Source: Tunturibacter empetritectus (GTDB lineage: Bacteria > Acidobacteriota > Terriglobia > Terriglobales > Acidobacteriaceae). From it: a DNA stretch of 64,000 nucleotides. The notes beneath the pieces are model-generated. The model was not told the DNA's origin. It did not search any database and saw nothing but the letters and a program-made list of their open reading frames with translations. Position 1 is the stretch's first letter. Every line of letters begins with the position of its first letter. The position numbers and the translations under genes are program-made. Of the stretch, positions 1 to 9,042 are shown one piece after another. The stretch covers positions 1,426,001 to 1,490,000 of the forward strand of contig NZ_CP132932.1 in NCBI RefSeq assembly GCF_040358985.1, in the 5' to 3' direction.

Positions 1-681
1 AAATCACGTCCTCTTGAGAATGACCTTTGGTATCTCCGAGACAAAGGTCTCGTCGAAACCTCTCAGGTCAATCTGCGTCGCGACGGAAGGCGGCGCACGA
101 TTGAGCGCGTCGAGGTTGCCACCTTGACCCAGGACGGTCGCCGCTTGCTTCTCAAGCAGGGCGACCTGCCGAAAGACCAGAGGCTCTATGCAGGACTAGT
201 AAAGCCGCGCGAGGTGGAGCACGACTCCCAAATCTACCGCGCTTATCGGAAAGAGGTACAGAAGATCACGGAGAAGGGTGGCTCGAATCTTCGAGTGAAA
301 CTCGATTTCGAGATCAAGTCGCAGGTACAGAAGGCGATCCACGCCGAACGCAAAGCCGATCCCAAACGCGACATGGCCGAGATCAAGCACGAGGTCGCCG
401 AACGCCTGGAGTTGCCGTTCGTCGATGGAAAAATCCAGATCCCTGACGCTCGAATCGAATATGACCTTCCCCGCGATATGGAGCAGACCGTAGATGCGGA
501 CGACCGATCACGCACCGGCCACGAGGACATCGAAGTCCTAACCGCCGCCTACCATGCCGGCCATCTCCGATCCAAAGGCCAGGCTGGCTTCCGGAACTAT
601 GCCTCTGCCGCAGACCGAGCCACCATCATCTCCAGGATCGAAGACGAACACTATCCCCTGGGAGACATTCTGGAGCTATGA
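1..681 (+). CDS. Winged-helix / nuclease-like mobile-element protein (5' partial)
   Basis: The reading frame is open from the first base of the window, so the N terminus lies outside. The first visible residues look like the end of a winged helix (LWYLRDKGLVE, then LTQDGRRLLL). A charged helical stretch follows, then a C-terminal part with IPDARIEYD, DIEVLTAAYHAGHLRSKGQA and GFRNYA. The PD...E...K pattern recalls the PD-(D/E)xK-like domain of replication-relaxation family proteins of mobile elements. The stop overlaps the next start (ATGA), and the next protein seems to have the same architecture. It is probably DNA-binding and part of the mobilisation or replication module. Family assignment is by memory of motifs only. 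Confidence 0.6.
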   Translation, partial: KSRPLENDLWYLRDKGLVETSQVNLRRDGRRRTIERVEVATLTQDGRRLLLKQGDLPKDQRLYAGLVKPREVEHDSQIYRAYRKEVQKITEKGGSNLRVKLDFEIKSQVQKAIHAERKADPKRDMAEIKHEVAERLELPFVDGKIQIPDARIEYDLPRDMEQTVDADDRSRTGHEDIEVLTAAYHAGHLRSKGQAGFRNYASAADRATIISRIEDEHYPLGDILEL

Positions 682-1727
682 CCATGGACTACGATCCGAT
701 CTCATCACTCGAAGCCATCGGCTACCTGGAAAGGGAGGCTTCATTTCTGTATCTGGTTGCCGTTCACTCCGGCTACTTCCTGCGCCGTCAGTACAACCGC
801 TTCGCTTGTCGCGACGGCGGTACTGCGCTTGATCGGATGCTCCGCAAAGCGGATCGACATAACCATATTCAGGTCATCGAATGCGGTCGGGGCTGGCACA
901 TTTACCACCTGAAATCGAAGACTCTTTACGCCGCCATCGAACGGCCACACTCCCAGAATCGCCGCATCAAGGGCGACGCTCACATCAAATCGCGCCTCAT
1001 GGTGCTGGACTTCGTCCTCGCACACCTAAGCGCGAACATGCTCGTTGAAGAAGTCAACAAAGTTGACTTCTTCACTACGCAGTGTGGTGTCCGGTCGGAA
1101 CTGCTGCCTCGCAGTCACGCCGGACGCCTGATGTATTTCTCGGATGGGTTCCCCATCCTCGTCTCGAACGCTGGCATTCCACGCTTCGCCTTCTTCGACG
1201 AGGGACAGGCGACAACAGCTCGCTTCGAGCGCTACCTCAAACAGTACCAACTACTGTTTGGGGCGCTCGGCGAGTTCGAGTTGGTTTACGTCACCGCCAC
1301 CAACAGTAACTCCGCCAGAGCCAAAACCACCTTCAACCGCTTTCTGCCCGCAGACCGCCTGCGCGGAGTCACTGCCGTGACACCGCTCGGCGTCGATCAC
1401 TTCCTCGAATATCTCGCCGTCCGTCAGCAGTCCGAGATGGGTGGCCGCGGCGTTCTGTCGAGCGATCTGAAAACTCTGCGGGAGGGCGAATCACTCTACA
1501 CCTCGCTGGAGCACCAGGCTCTCTACTCGGCGTGGAAGGCGGGGAGCACCACAGTGGAGAAGGTCCGCCAACGGTTTCTCCAGACGTCCATGCGTGTGAC
1601 CTTCTCCACTCTGGTCCTCCTCTATCGCTACCCATTAGATCCGACGCAGCCCGAGTCTTTCTCTGTCGAGGATGACGATACCCATCACCATATCCACCAC
1701 AATACCCCCTTGTTGGAGGATAAGTGA
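678..1727 (+). CDS. Winged-helix / replication-relaxation-like protein
   Basis: This 349-residue protein is translationally coupled to the preceding gene by an ATGA overlap. Residues about 10-75 look like a winged helix (LYLVAVHSGYFLRRQY, then a strand-rich wing ending in LYAAI). The middle contains RLMVLDFVLAH, YFSDGFPILV and FAFFDEGQ, the order of motifs expected in the nuclease-like half of replication-relaxation proteins. The C terminus is His/Asp rich (DDDTHHHIHH). Two such genes in a row suggest a heteromeric DNA-binding pair serving the conjugative element, with the VirD4-type gene 600 bp downstream. No catalytic role can be proven from the sequence. Confidence 0.6.
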   Translation: MTMDYDPISSLEAIGYLEREASFLYLVAVHSGYFLRRQYNRFACRDGGTALDRMLRKADRHNHIQVIECGRGWHIYHLKSKTLYAAIERPHSQNRRIKGDAHIKSRLMVLDFVLAHLSANMLVEEVNKVDFFTTQCGVRSELLPRSHAGRLMYFSDGFPILVSNAGIPRFAFFDEGQATTARFERYLKQYQLLFGALGEFELVYVTATNSNSARAKTTFNRFLPADRLRGVTAVTPLGVDHFLEYLAVRQQSEMGGRGVLSSDLKTLREGESLYTSLEHQALYSAWKAGSTTVEKVRQRFLQTSMRVTFSTLVLLYRYPLDPTQPESFSVEDDDTHHHIHHNTPLLEDK

Positions 1728-1779
1728 CTTATATACAGAGATTTGCACTAGTGGATGGGGTCAGGGAGGGGTGTATGCA

Positions 1780-1848
1780 GGGGGTGGGAGCGACCCCAGT
1801 GCGCCGCACTTCCGCGTCGGCTTCGCCGCGCTGGTCGCTCCCACCCCC
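1780..1848. repeat. 16-bp perfect inverted repeat, candidate terminator or transfer-origin-type site
   Basis: Arms at 1780-1795 and 1833-1848 are perfectly complementary over 16 bases (gggggtgggagcgacc and its complement). The loop is 37 bases and G+C rich, and inner bases can extend the stem with a small bulge. It lies in the 298-bp gap between the two winged-helix genes and the small gene at 2026. No T-tract follows, so it is not a classical intrinsic terminator. Its place among mobility genes makes a DNA recognition site, such as an origin of transfer or replication, worth considering. Confidence 0.55.
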
Positions 1849-2025
1849 GACCTGCCGTTGTCCCAATCAGACACCACGTCAGGTCCAGAGTTGGTACCTC
1901 GTCCAGTCCGAAGCCTGTACCTGACTTGGCTGAGGTGAGTACCTGGCTCTGGCTAGAGGAGGTACCGGATTAGTCCGGTACAAGTTCAAAACGAGGCCGT
2001 ATCCCGGCCACGGAGGAAACTGCAA

Positions 2026-2334
2026 ATGAGTAGATTCAAGATCGAGCATGGTGCCAGTAAGGTTCGGCTCGTGCTCCTGAAGACCAATATCGAGGACAGC
2101 ATCTCAAACGACATCGACCTGATGTGTCAGTGGTCGGATAACGAACGCAAGTACATCATCAACGAGCTTCTGCGTTTCGCTCTGACACAGGAGGAGGACT
2201 TCCTCAAGTACAAAGGCAGCCAGTCCTCACGTCCTCCCAGCGAGCAAAAAATTCAGGCGACGCCGATCAAAGGCGCAACTGAACCGGTTCGCAAAATCGA
2301 TTCCACTCCAAACAGCAGCACGCCCCACGCTTAA
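2026..2334 (+). CDS. Small accessory protein of the conjugative element
   Basis: This 102-residue protein has a strong ribosome-binding site (cggagg, about 10 bases before the ATG). The N-terminal 60 residues are predicted strand-helix-helix (VRLVLLK, then NDIDLMCQWSDNERKYIINELLRFAL), compatible with a ribbon-helix-helix-like fold. The last 40 residues are polar, Pro/Ser/Thr rich and probably disordered. It sits directly before the coupling ATPase (8-bp gap), suggesting a relaxosome or copy-control accessory role. No family was recognised with certainty. Confidence 0.6.
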   Translation: MSRFKIEHGASKVRLVLLKTNIEDSISNDIDLMCQWSDNERKYIINELLRFALTQEEDFLKYKGSQSSRPPSEQKIQATPIKGATEPVRKIDSTPNSSTPHA

Positions 2335-2342
2335 GAGGAGAC

Positions 2343-4388
2343 GTGATCCGTATGCGTCTAAGCGCAACTTTTCAACAGATCGTCCGTCCCCTGGTCGAGT
2401 ACCGCATCCTGCTGTCGCTTGGACTCAGCGCAGCCTGCGGCATCGTCCTTAATAGTCTTTACCCGATCAATCAGGTGAACCCTTTACTGCGGTTGATCTC
2501 ACTCGAACGGTCATCAATCTATCTCGATCTGGTATGGAGCTATAACCTGTTCCTCTACAGCACACCGTTCCTAGTGTTCTCCATGATGTTCTCTCTGATC
2601 TATGTCCATATATATAGAAAAGAGCTGGAGCAGGCTGCCGGATCGCTGCCTCCATTCGTCGATCCACGCATCAGGCAGGAGCTATCGCTGGTACTTGGCG
2701 AGGTACATCGTCAGCTCGTTCCGCGACCCAGTCCGACCCCGCGATGGCTCTCCATCCCGGAACGGGGTCTCTATACCGGCATCGCCTCCTTCGGTTCCAT
2801 CGGCTCTGGCAAAACCCTCGGCCTGATCCTGCCGGCGATGCGCCAGTTATTCGCATACCGTGCCGACGATCCGGAAAGAAAGCTCTCGGGCATCGTCCTT
2901 GAGGTCAAAGGGGACCTATGCCGCCAACTCCAACGCATCCTTATGTGGTGCGGGCGAGAGACCGACTATGACGAAATTTCCCTCGATGGCGATCTGCGCT
3001 ATAACCCGCTAAATAATACTCTCGACGCCTACGCGCAGGCATTCAACATCGCCTCCATCATTACTTCGATATGGGGCAAGGGTAAGGAGCCCTTCTGGCA
3101 GCAGTCTTATACAGACCTTGTCCGGTACGTGATCCTGCTCCACCGCATCCGCGACGGATACCTGACGATGGTCGATATCTTCCGCACCGTCATCAGCGCC
3201 GGACGACTCGAAGAACTCATGATCGAAGTTGGAACGCGCTTCAGCACAACCAGCTATATCGGTATCGATAAGGAAGCATACCTGGAGCATGAGGGTCTGT
3301 TGTCCCCGCTGGGACTCGAGTGGCGCGAAGACGAGGAACTTTACCTCGTAGCCTGGACCGAGGCGTTGGAACAGTTGCTGATCCAACACACGTCAGCAGA
3401 ATTTGCTGTTTACACTCGAAGGCCATACCAAGCTGAACAGCGAGACCTTTTCGAGAGCGTCCAGTATTGGTACTGGGAACACTGGAAGTTCTTTCGCTCC
3501 GAGGTCAAGACTTCGATCGTGCAGGGTATTGTCGTCTTTCTGTCTCTCTTTGAGACCGACGCCAAGGTCCGTCGGGTCTTCTGTCCGCCCAAAGAGCTGT
3601 ACGAAGGCAAACCCTGTTCCTCCGACCTCAAAGGACGGGTACTTCCACCGTTCGACGAACTGATCGAATCCGGCAGAATCGTCGGCCTGAACTTCCCGGT
3701 GGCTCTCAACCCCGCGCTCGCCAAGACCATCGGCACCTTCATGAAGATCGACTACCAGCGTGCCGTTCAGCTACGCATCCCGATTATGGATGCTCACCCC
3801 GAACGGCACTTCCGTCCAACGGTATTCATCTGCGACGAGTACCAGAACTTCGCTACGGTCGGTGGTGACAATCCGACTGGCGATGAGCGCTTCTACTCGA
3901 TGTCCCGGCAACCGAAGTGCATTCCCATTGTCGCAACCCAGAGCGTCTCAAGCCTCAAAGAGGCTCTTCCCAACGAAGGAGTCATGACCCTGCTACAGGC
4001 TCTCCGTACCAAGGTCTTTCTGACAACGACAGACCCAGAGACGGCACGATACGCGTCTGAGTTGTGCGGCAAAGCAGACCGTACCCGGATCAGCTACACC
4101 GTCTCTGAATCCAACACCAATGCAAATGTTGGACTTTTGAGTGGCCGCACCTCGTCCAGTAAAGGTTCCGTCTCTGCCTCAAAGCAGTACCAGAAACATA
4201 AGGAACCACTCTTTGAAGAGAAGATCTTCTTCGACCTGAAGAATGCACAGTCCGTAGTCGTTGCGTTCGACGGCATCAGCCCTTTGCCACCAACCTATTG
4301 CTATCTCAAGCCTGATTTCCTGCCCAATAATATGAGCTGGTTCGAGCAGGCGCAGATCGGCTTCAATCCGGACAGGATTTCTATATGA
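2343..4388 (+). CDS. VirD4/TraG-type conjugative coupling ATPase
   Basis: This 681-residue inner-membrane ATPase is of the type that hands relaxase-bound DNA to a type IV secretion channel. Two hydrophobic segments lie at about residues 20-40 and 60-85. Walker A is GSIGSGKT near residue 150 and Walker B is FICDEYQNFA near residue 494. A TraG/TrwB-like C-terminal part follows (VATQSVSSLKEAL, then TTTDPETARYASELCG). The GTG start at 2343 lies very near the aggag motif. An in-frame ATG at 2352 is an alternative start with better spacing. It follows the small gene at 2026 by 8 bp and leads to the 51-residue ORF and the VirB11-type ATPase. The family call is firm, but its partners are missing in this window. 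Confidence 0.92.
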   Translation: MIRMRLSATFQQIVRPLVEYRILLSLGLSAACGIVLNSLYPINQVNPLLRLISLERSSIYLDLVWSYNLFLYSTPFLVFSMMFSLIYVHIYRKELEQAAGSLPPFVDPRIRQELSLVLGEVHRQLVPRPSPTPRWLSIPERGLYTGIASFGSIGSGKTLGLILPAMRQLFAYRADDPERKLSGIVLEVKGDLCRQLQRILMWCGRETDYDEISLDGDLRYNPLNNTLDAYAQAFNIASIITSIWGKGKEPFWQQSYTDLVRYVILLHRIRDGYLTMVDIFRTVISAGRLEELMIEVGTRFSTTSYIGIDKEAYLEHEGLLSPLGLEWREDEELYLVAWTEALEQLLIQHTSAEFAVYTRRPYQAEQRDLFESVQYWYWEHWKFFRSEVKTSIVQGIVVFLSLFETDAKVRRVFCPPKELYEGKPCSSDLKGRVLPPFDELIESGRIVGLNFPVALNPALAKTIGTFMKIDYQRAVQLRIPIMDAHPERHFRPTVFICDEYQNFATVGGDNPTGDERFYSMSRQPKCIPIVATQSVSSLKEALPNEGVMTLLQALRTKVFLTTTDPETARYASELCGKADRTRISYTVSESNTNANVGLLSGRTSSSKGSVSASKQYQKHKEPLFEEKIFFDLKNAQSVVVAFDGISPLPPTYCYLKPDFLPNNMSWFEQAQIGFNPDRISI

Positions 4389-4399
4389 AGGCGGTGGAA

Positions 4400-4555
4400 A
4401 TGACGGGCAGTGGAAAGCGTAAAAAGAACGCTGCCGTTTCCTCCCTTCTCACTGACCTTGGAAATCGCTTTGCGATTCCCACATTACCACCGCCACGACC
4501 GCGGCGATCGAATTTTGATTTCAGACATTCAACCAACAAGAGGTATCAACTATGA
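4400..4555 (+). CDS. Small basic ORF (51 aa) between coupling protein and VirB11-type ATPase
   Basis: The ORF starts with ATG at 4400, 12 bases after the coupling-protein stop, with aagg about 8 bases upstream. It ends with a TGA that overlaps the next ATG (TATGA at 4551-4555). The protein begins MTGSGKRKKN and ends in a basic Pro/Arg/Asn-rich tail. Overlap at both neighbours and the absence of another gene in the 163-bp gap support translation. No family was recognised. It could be a leader cistron for translational coupling or a small transfer factor. Confidence 0.5.
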   Translation: MTGSGKRKKNAAVSSLLTDLGNRFAIPTLPPPRPRRSNFDFRHSTNKRYQL

Positions 4556-5454
4556 GCTTCGACGTTATTATTCCGTTTCTCAAACCTATCGAGCATCTTC
4601 TGTCCAGCAAAACAGTCTCCGAGATCATGGTGAATCCTGACGGCTCCGTATGGATGGAAGAGAAGGGCCATATCGTTTTACAACCAAGCGTAGGATTTGA
4701 AGACGGCGCGCTGTTGACCAGCCTCGAAGTGATCGCCAACAGCTTTGGCAAAAAACTTGACGCCGATTCGCCCATCCTCAATCTCCGACTGCCGGACGGT
4801 AGTCGTATGGCTGCGCTCATTCCCCCCGTGGTCAATCCTCAGCCCATGATGACCATCCGCAAGTTCACCTCTCGCGATTTCACGATGGACGATTTGATCG
4901 AACGCAGAATGATCACAAGCGCACAAGGACAACGACTCTCGGACGCGATTGAACGCGGCGACAATCTTCTAATCTCAGGTAGTACCTCATCAGGTAAAAC
5001 CACATTGACCAACGTGCTGGCCTCGTTCATTCCTGATGGGGATCGTATCCTGATCCTCGAAGATGTCGCTGAACTCAACATTAAGAAGCCACATGTTATC
5101 TCCGCTGAAGCCCAGCTCGATACTCATAAGAGCGAGATCAGCTTTGCTGATCTCCTCAAGGCTGCGCTCCGTCACAGGCCGGACAGGATCATTGTTGGTG
5201 AAATTCGCGGCACAGAAGCGCGAACATTTTTGGACGCTCTGAACACTGGCCATCGCGGATCGCTCTCAACCATCCACGCCAACAGCGCCGGAGATGCGCT
5301 GCGGCGTCTCGCGCAACTCGCCATGCGCGGCTCCGGAGGTGTCCCGCTGGATGACGTCGAAGAGGAGTGTAGAAGGTCCATCGACATGATCGCGCACGTG
5401 ATGAATCACGACGGTTGGCGCCATCTCTCGGAGATTCGCACATCGAGGGAATGA
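4552..5454 (+). CDS. VirB11/TrbB-type conjugative transfer ATPase
   Basis: This 300-residue cytoplasmic hexameric ATPase belongs to the secretion ATPase superfamily. The N-terminal domain ends near residue 130. Walker A is STSSGKTTL near residue 143, and the Asp box is ILILEDVAEL. The Walker B-like segment is RPDRIIVGEIRGTEA, and the His box includes GHRGSLSTIHANS. Length and motifs fit TrbB/VirB11 well. The start is fixed by overlap with the 51-residue ORF. In complete systems this gene is normally followed by trbC onward. Here the next gene is a convergent LysR regulator, so the secretion cluster is cut off or lies elsewhere. Confidence 0.92.
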   Translation: MSFDVIIPFLKPIEHLLSSKTVSEIMVNPDGSVWMEEKGHIVLQPSVGFEDGALLTSLEVIANSFGKKLDADSPILNLRLPDGSRMAALIPPVVNPQPMMTIRKFTSRDFTMDDLIERRMITSAQGQRLSDAIERGDNLLISGSTSSGKTTLTNVLASFIPDGDRILILEDVAELNIKKPHVISAEAQLDTHKSEISFADLLKAALRHRPDRIIVGEIRGTEARTFLDALNTGHRGSLSTIHANSAGDALRRLAQLAMRGSGGVPLDDVEEECRRSIDMIAHVMNHDGWRHLSEIRTSRE

Positions 5455-5538
5455 TCCAAGGGGATGTATGCATAAACCCTCAGAAGTCAGGTGATCGGGA
5501 GCGATCCATACTTCGACCGCAGGACACCTATCTGACCC

Positions 5539-6465
5539 TCAATTGATTTCAATCCTGAGAGCCAAGAGTTGAGAGAGAAATCCATCTGCGATCTCTTTGA
5601 GTTTGCCGTACCGTTGATCGCGCCTCATGAAGAGCGCAATCTCAATTCCGAGATAGCGATCAGCAAGCGGCTTGAAAACAATTCCGGAATAGGAGATATG
5701 GGCCACAGAAGAACGGGGCAGCAAGGCGATACCAAAGCCATGAACAGTGAACTCAAGAGCGTGCGTCGTACTTTTGACCTCTTTGAATACCGGTCGTACA
5801 GACAGGCTGGCCATATATCTCATTACCCGTCCATAGAACCGTGGCTGCAACGATCGCGGCATCCAGAAGATCATTTCGCGGTCCAGGTCATGTGCGGTCA
5901 CCGCTACCTTCTGAGCCAACCGGTGATTCCTTGGCAGGCAGACCGAGAATCCCTCCTGTCCAACGCGCTGTACCCATAGATCGCGGTCAACTATGGGGCC
6001 AACTCCCAAGGCGACGTGTAGACGGCCCTGAAGAACTCGCTCCACTAACTCTAGAGTATTCGCTGTCTCAAGGACGATTCCGGAAGGTTCATCGCCGGGA
6101 GGATGAGACGCCGGGCTCAGCCTGTTCAAAAGCGGTAGGAACGCATTGTGAGTGTAGGGAGAATACCCGATGCGATAGGGGCCGGTCTCAATCTGAGCCT
6201 GAAATCTGGCGAGATCCCAAGCACGTTCCGCATGGCTGATCGAGAGAGATGCCTCCTGAACGAAGAGCCTTCCTGCAGCGGTAAGATCCACCTTGCGCGT
6301 CGATCTGTCAAACAGCTTGACGCCGATGCTTTGCTCCAGCAACGTGACTCTTCTGGTGAGTGAGGGCGGAGTAATTCCCAGCTTCTTCGAGGCCCGGACG
6401 AAATTGCCCTCCTGAGCGATGATGACAATCATGATGGTGACTTCCAATGGATTCTTGCTCTGCAT
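5539..6465 (-). CDS. LysR-family transcriptional regulator
   Basis: This 308-residue protein has an N-terminal winged helix-turn-helix at residues 8-65 (MIVIIAQEGNFVRASKKLGITPPSLTRRV, LLEQSIGVKLFDRS). A typical substrate-binding domain begins near residue 95 (YRIGYSPYTHNAFLPLL, GFGIALLPRSSV). LysR regulators usually control a divergent neighbour, but the 1 kb beyond its start has no convincing gene, so its target is unknown. It is convergent with the VirB11-type gene, with an 84-bp gap between them. The two genes probably belong to different units, which makes this gap a likely edge of the conjugative remnant. Confidence 0.9.
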   Translation of the reverse strand: MQSKNPLEVTIMIVIIAQEGNFVRASKKLGITPPSLTRRVTLLEQSIGVKLFDRSTRKVDLTAAGRLFVQEASLSISHAERAWDLARFQAQIETGPYRIGYSPYTHNAFLPLLNRLSPASHPPGDEPSGIVLETANTLELVERVLQGRLHVALGVGPIVDRDLWVQRVGQEGFSVCLPRNHRLAQKVAVTAHDLDREMIFWMPRSLQPRFYGRVMRYMASLSVRPVFKEVKSTTHALEFTVHGFGIALLPRSSVAHISYSGIVFKPLADRYLGIEIALFMRRDQRYGKLKEIADGFLSQLLALRIEIN

Positions 6466-7482
6466 GGAGACCTGCCTTCAAAGTAGAGGTTATGATGAGT
6501 GGGAAATGCCTTTCTGCGTCAGCGATTCTGGAATAAAACGAAATGGAGGGGCTAGATATTGCGCAGCTCTGTTCCTACACTTGCGCCGACTAGACGTTCT
6601 TCCGTGGGATGGCACAGTAATCCCCATCGTTGGGGGAAAACTACACAAATTGGAGTCATTTTTGTGCAGAGCTCGGAACCTGCGAAACAGGCTCATATCC
6701 GCCTAGCAGGACACACCCAAATGCGACCGGGCAAGGGTAGTCAACGCAATCCTGGTTCCGGCAGGTCGGATACGACTCTTCTTCATTTTGTGGACGAGTC
6801 GGACTAAAACGCACCACTGCAGCCACCGCACATGGAGGATCAACTTCGACCGTGAGGTCTGCGGTTCCTCTGCAGCGACTCCGAACCCCTGTTTCTTGAG
6901 GATCGTAGGCAAATAATTGAAATGGCACAACTCGGCCCAATCGTACATAGCTCCCTACTCAGCGACAAAAAGAGCAATCAGTGCGACATTGGAGCCGGAC
7001 TGGCTCCGTGCCGCAAGCTTGGCAGTGAGATGGTGGACATGCAACAGAAATTATGCGATTGGCCAAATTTACTCTCTCAATGAAACTGGAGAGCCCGACT
7101 TGAAATGTGTCGGAGGCTGAGAGAGTAATGCTAGACGAGCAGAGCTACGGCGGATCAAAGTGACAGTCACGAAGGGCTGGATGATTGCCCAGGCGTCGAA
7201 GGGGGGTGCGGTAAGGAATTGAAGCTCACTGCGAAACATGTCTAAAACCGCTAATCGGACGGATTCTCGCGTTCGGCGACGAAGCCGAATATTTCCTGTT
7301 GCGTTACCTTATGTCGAGGCACAAAATTGCTCATATCGTCGGCTCGCGCCATATAGGCAATAGGCAAACTTTGAAGTAAATATTCTTTACATGGATTCTT
7401 TACGATCCTGCTGCTAAGGGCTCTCCTGTTCATTTCGTCCTTCCGACTCCCGTGCTGAGCTTCTTTGAGGAGGCTGCTCATT
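6466..7482. other. About 1 kb without a supported gene
   Basis: Only short ORFs with unconvincing translations are present on either strand. No family fragment was recognised. The segment separates the LysR gene from the lasso-associated regulator and presumably carries both promoters. No clear terminator or repeat was seen. Confidence 0.4.
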
Positions 7483-9042
7483 GTGTACAGTTTTGTCCCA
7501 CGCGAGCAAATCGCCGACACACTCATCCATCTCCGCGGGCTGTTTCGTAACGTTCCACCCGTCGACGAAAAGGAATATCGGGCGCAAGAGAGAAGAGAGC
7601 TTTTGACAAAGAACCTGCTTTCGAATCTCCGCCGCACCAAGGATCATCCCACTCTTCACTCCGTTCTTGAGGTTGCGAATGCCTTCTCGCTGACTCTTGA
7701 TGGCGCGCACCGACTCTTCGGATACGAGTTGGAGAGAATCAGAGAGTATGACCTCAGATTGAACGCCGGACGCACTCACATCATTGAAACTTACCCATTC
7801 GAGCGCGATCTTCTGGTTGACCTGCCCTCACAGTTGGGCGGCGATGAGATCTTTACCAGGAGTGCCACCCTACATGAACTTGTCCCGGAGTGGCAAGGCA
7901 ACGTTCCTATCCATGCCTTGGAGAATGCCGATTGGCGTCAGCCAGGCGCATTCTATGTGCACGTCGGAACAGAAGACAGCCTGGGCTCCAGCCTGCCGCC
8001 CGGTGCAATTGCTCTTGTAGTGCCGATAGACGAAGCAGAACAATCGCGTCCAAACCCAAGAGCAATCTATCTGCTTCAGTTCGGTAACGGATACCGTTGC
8101 AGTCGCTGTGTCGTCAGCCGAGGAAAGCTCATATTGCTAGTCTCCGGTCGAAGACATAACGGCCCTCATGAGTTCGCTTTTCCGAAAGACGTGCGGATTG
8201 TAGGAAGAATACGCATGTTCGCGTTGAGCCTTCCGCTGCCCGACTATTCGTTACTCCATTCTCTTCCAATGTCTGAGCACAACGCCCCGCTGGTCCTTCC
8301 CTGGGAGCATTCCTCAATGGATCGGCTGTTCGGGACGAAACATCGCCGGTTTCGGAGATCGCGTCAGGATCTTCCGCGCATTCAAGAGACGATGGAGTCA
8401 ATCTTCCATACGAAACTCAGCGGCAGGACGGAACGGCGCTATCGGCGCCATACGTCATCTATGCCCCATGTCGATGCACTGATCCGACTCTCCGTGATGC
8501 ATCTGACGCGTTACACCGATGCCCTCAGGGTGCTGCGGCCTATGCCCTCTGATCTAGGGAGGTATTCTCTCGATGCTCTTCTCAATGCAAGACACCTTGC
8601 GGATCTATCGGGAAAGTTTCGCCGACCGCATATGCCCGTTCCGAGGGATCGGTGGATGGAACTCCGCAAGAAATTTGCTGAATGGCCCATGCTGCTGTCG
8701 CTACGATTTCCGCAACTTCGCTCTTTGGACGATCGAGTGGTTCTACTTCCGCAGGGCAGCGCACTTCAGGGTGTCGATCCACCCATCTCTCCAGGCTCTC
8801 TCATTCTTTTGGAAGAAATACCCGGTATCTCTGAGATTCATAGCGACACGACAAAGGCCGGCTGGGGGCGCCGGCTCTATGCGTTTCGTAGAGGCACGGA
8901 TCTACGATGCGGCTACTTGGATAGAAATGAGGACCATTACACTCTTCTTGTCGGCTCTGACGGTGCCGGCGAAGCGATTTCGATTCGTCAGGACGAAATT
9001 CACCAGCTTAACCGCATCTCCGGCGTTGCTGTGCCGCTATAA
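7483..9042 (+). CDS. Putative XRE / S24-like regulator at the head of the lasso locus
   Basis: The GTG start at 7483 was chosen because gaggagg lies 9 bases upstream, giving about 519 residues. A longer TTG start at 7465 would overlap that site. Residues about 45-85 (LLSNLRRTKDHPTLHSVLEV, then ANAFSLTLDGAHRLFGYEL) resemble the second half of an XRE helix-turn-helix, with the recognition half poorly conserved. Two later stretches (around 150-260 and 430-515) look like the S24/LexA-like beta fold (for example LPPGAIALVVP, IVGRIRMF, SPGSLILLEEIPG). It is the first gene upstream of the lasso operon in the same direction, so cluster regulation is likely but inferred. The family is tentative. Confidence 0.5.
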   Translation: MYSFVPREQIADTLIHLRGLFRNVPPVDEKEYRAQERRELLTKNLLSNLRRTKDHPTLHSVLEVANAFSLTLDGAHRLFGYELERIREYDLRLNAGRTHIIETYPFERDLLVDLPSQLGGDEIFTRSATLHELVPEWQGNVPIHALENADWRQPGAFYVHVGTEDSLGSSLPPGAIALVVPIDEAEQSRPNPRAIYLLQFGNGYRCSRCVVSRGKLILLVSGRRHNGPHEFAFPKDVRIVGRIRMFALSLPLPDYSLLHSLPMSEHNAPLVLPWEHSSMDRLFGTKHRRFRRSRQDLPRIQETMESIFHTKLSGRTERRYRRHTSSMPHVDALIRLSVMHLTRYTDALRVLRPMPSDLGRYSLDALLNARHLADLSGKFRRPHMPVPRDRWMELRKKFAEWPMLLSLRFPQLRSLDDRVVLLPQGSALQGVDPPISPGSLILLEEIPGISEIHSDTTKAGWGRRLYAFRRGTDLRCGYLDRNEDHYTLLVGSDGAGEAISIRQDEIHQLNRISGVAVPL

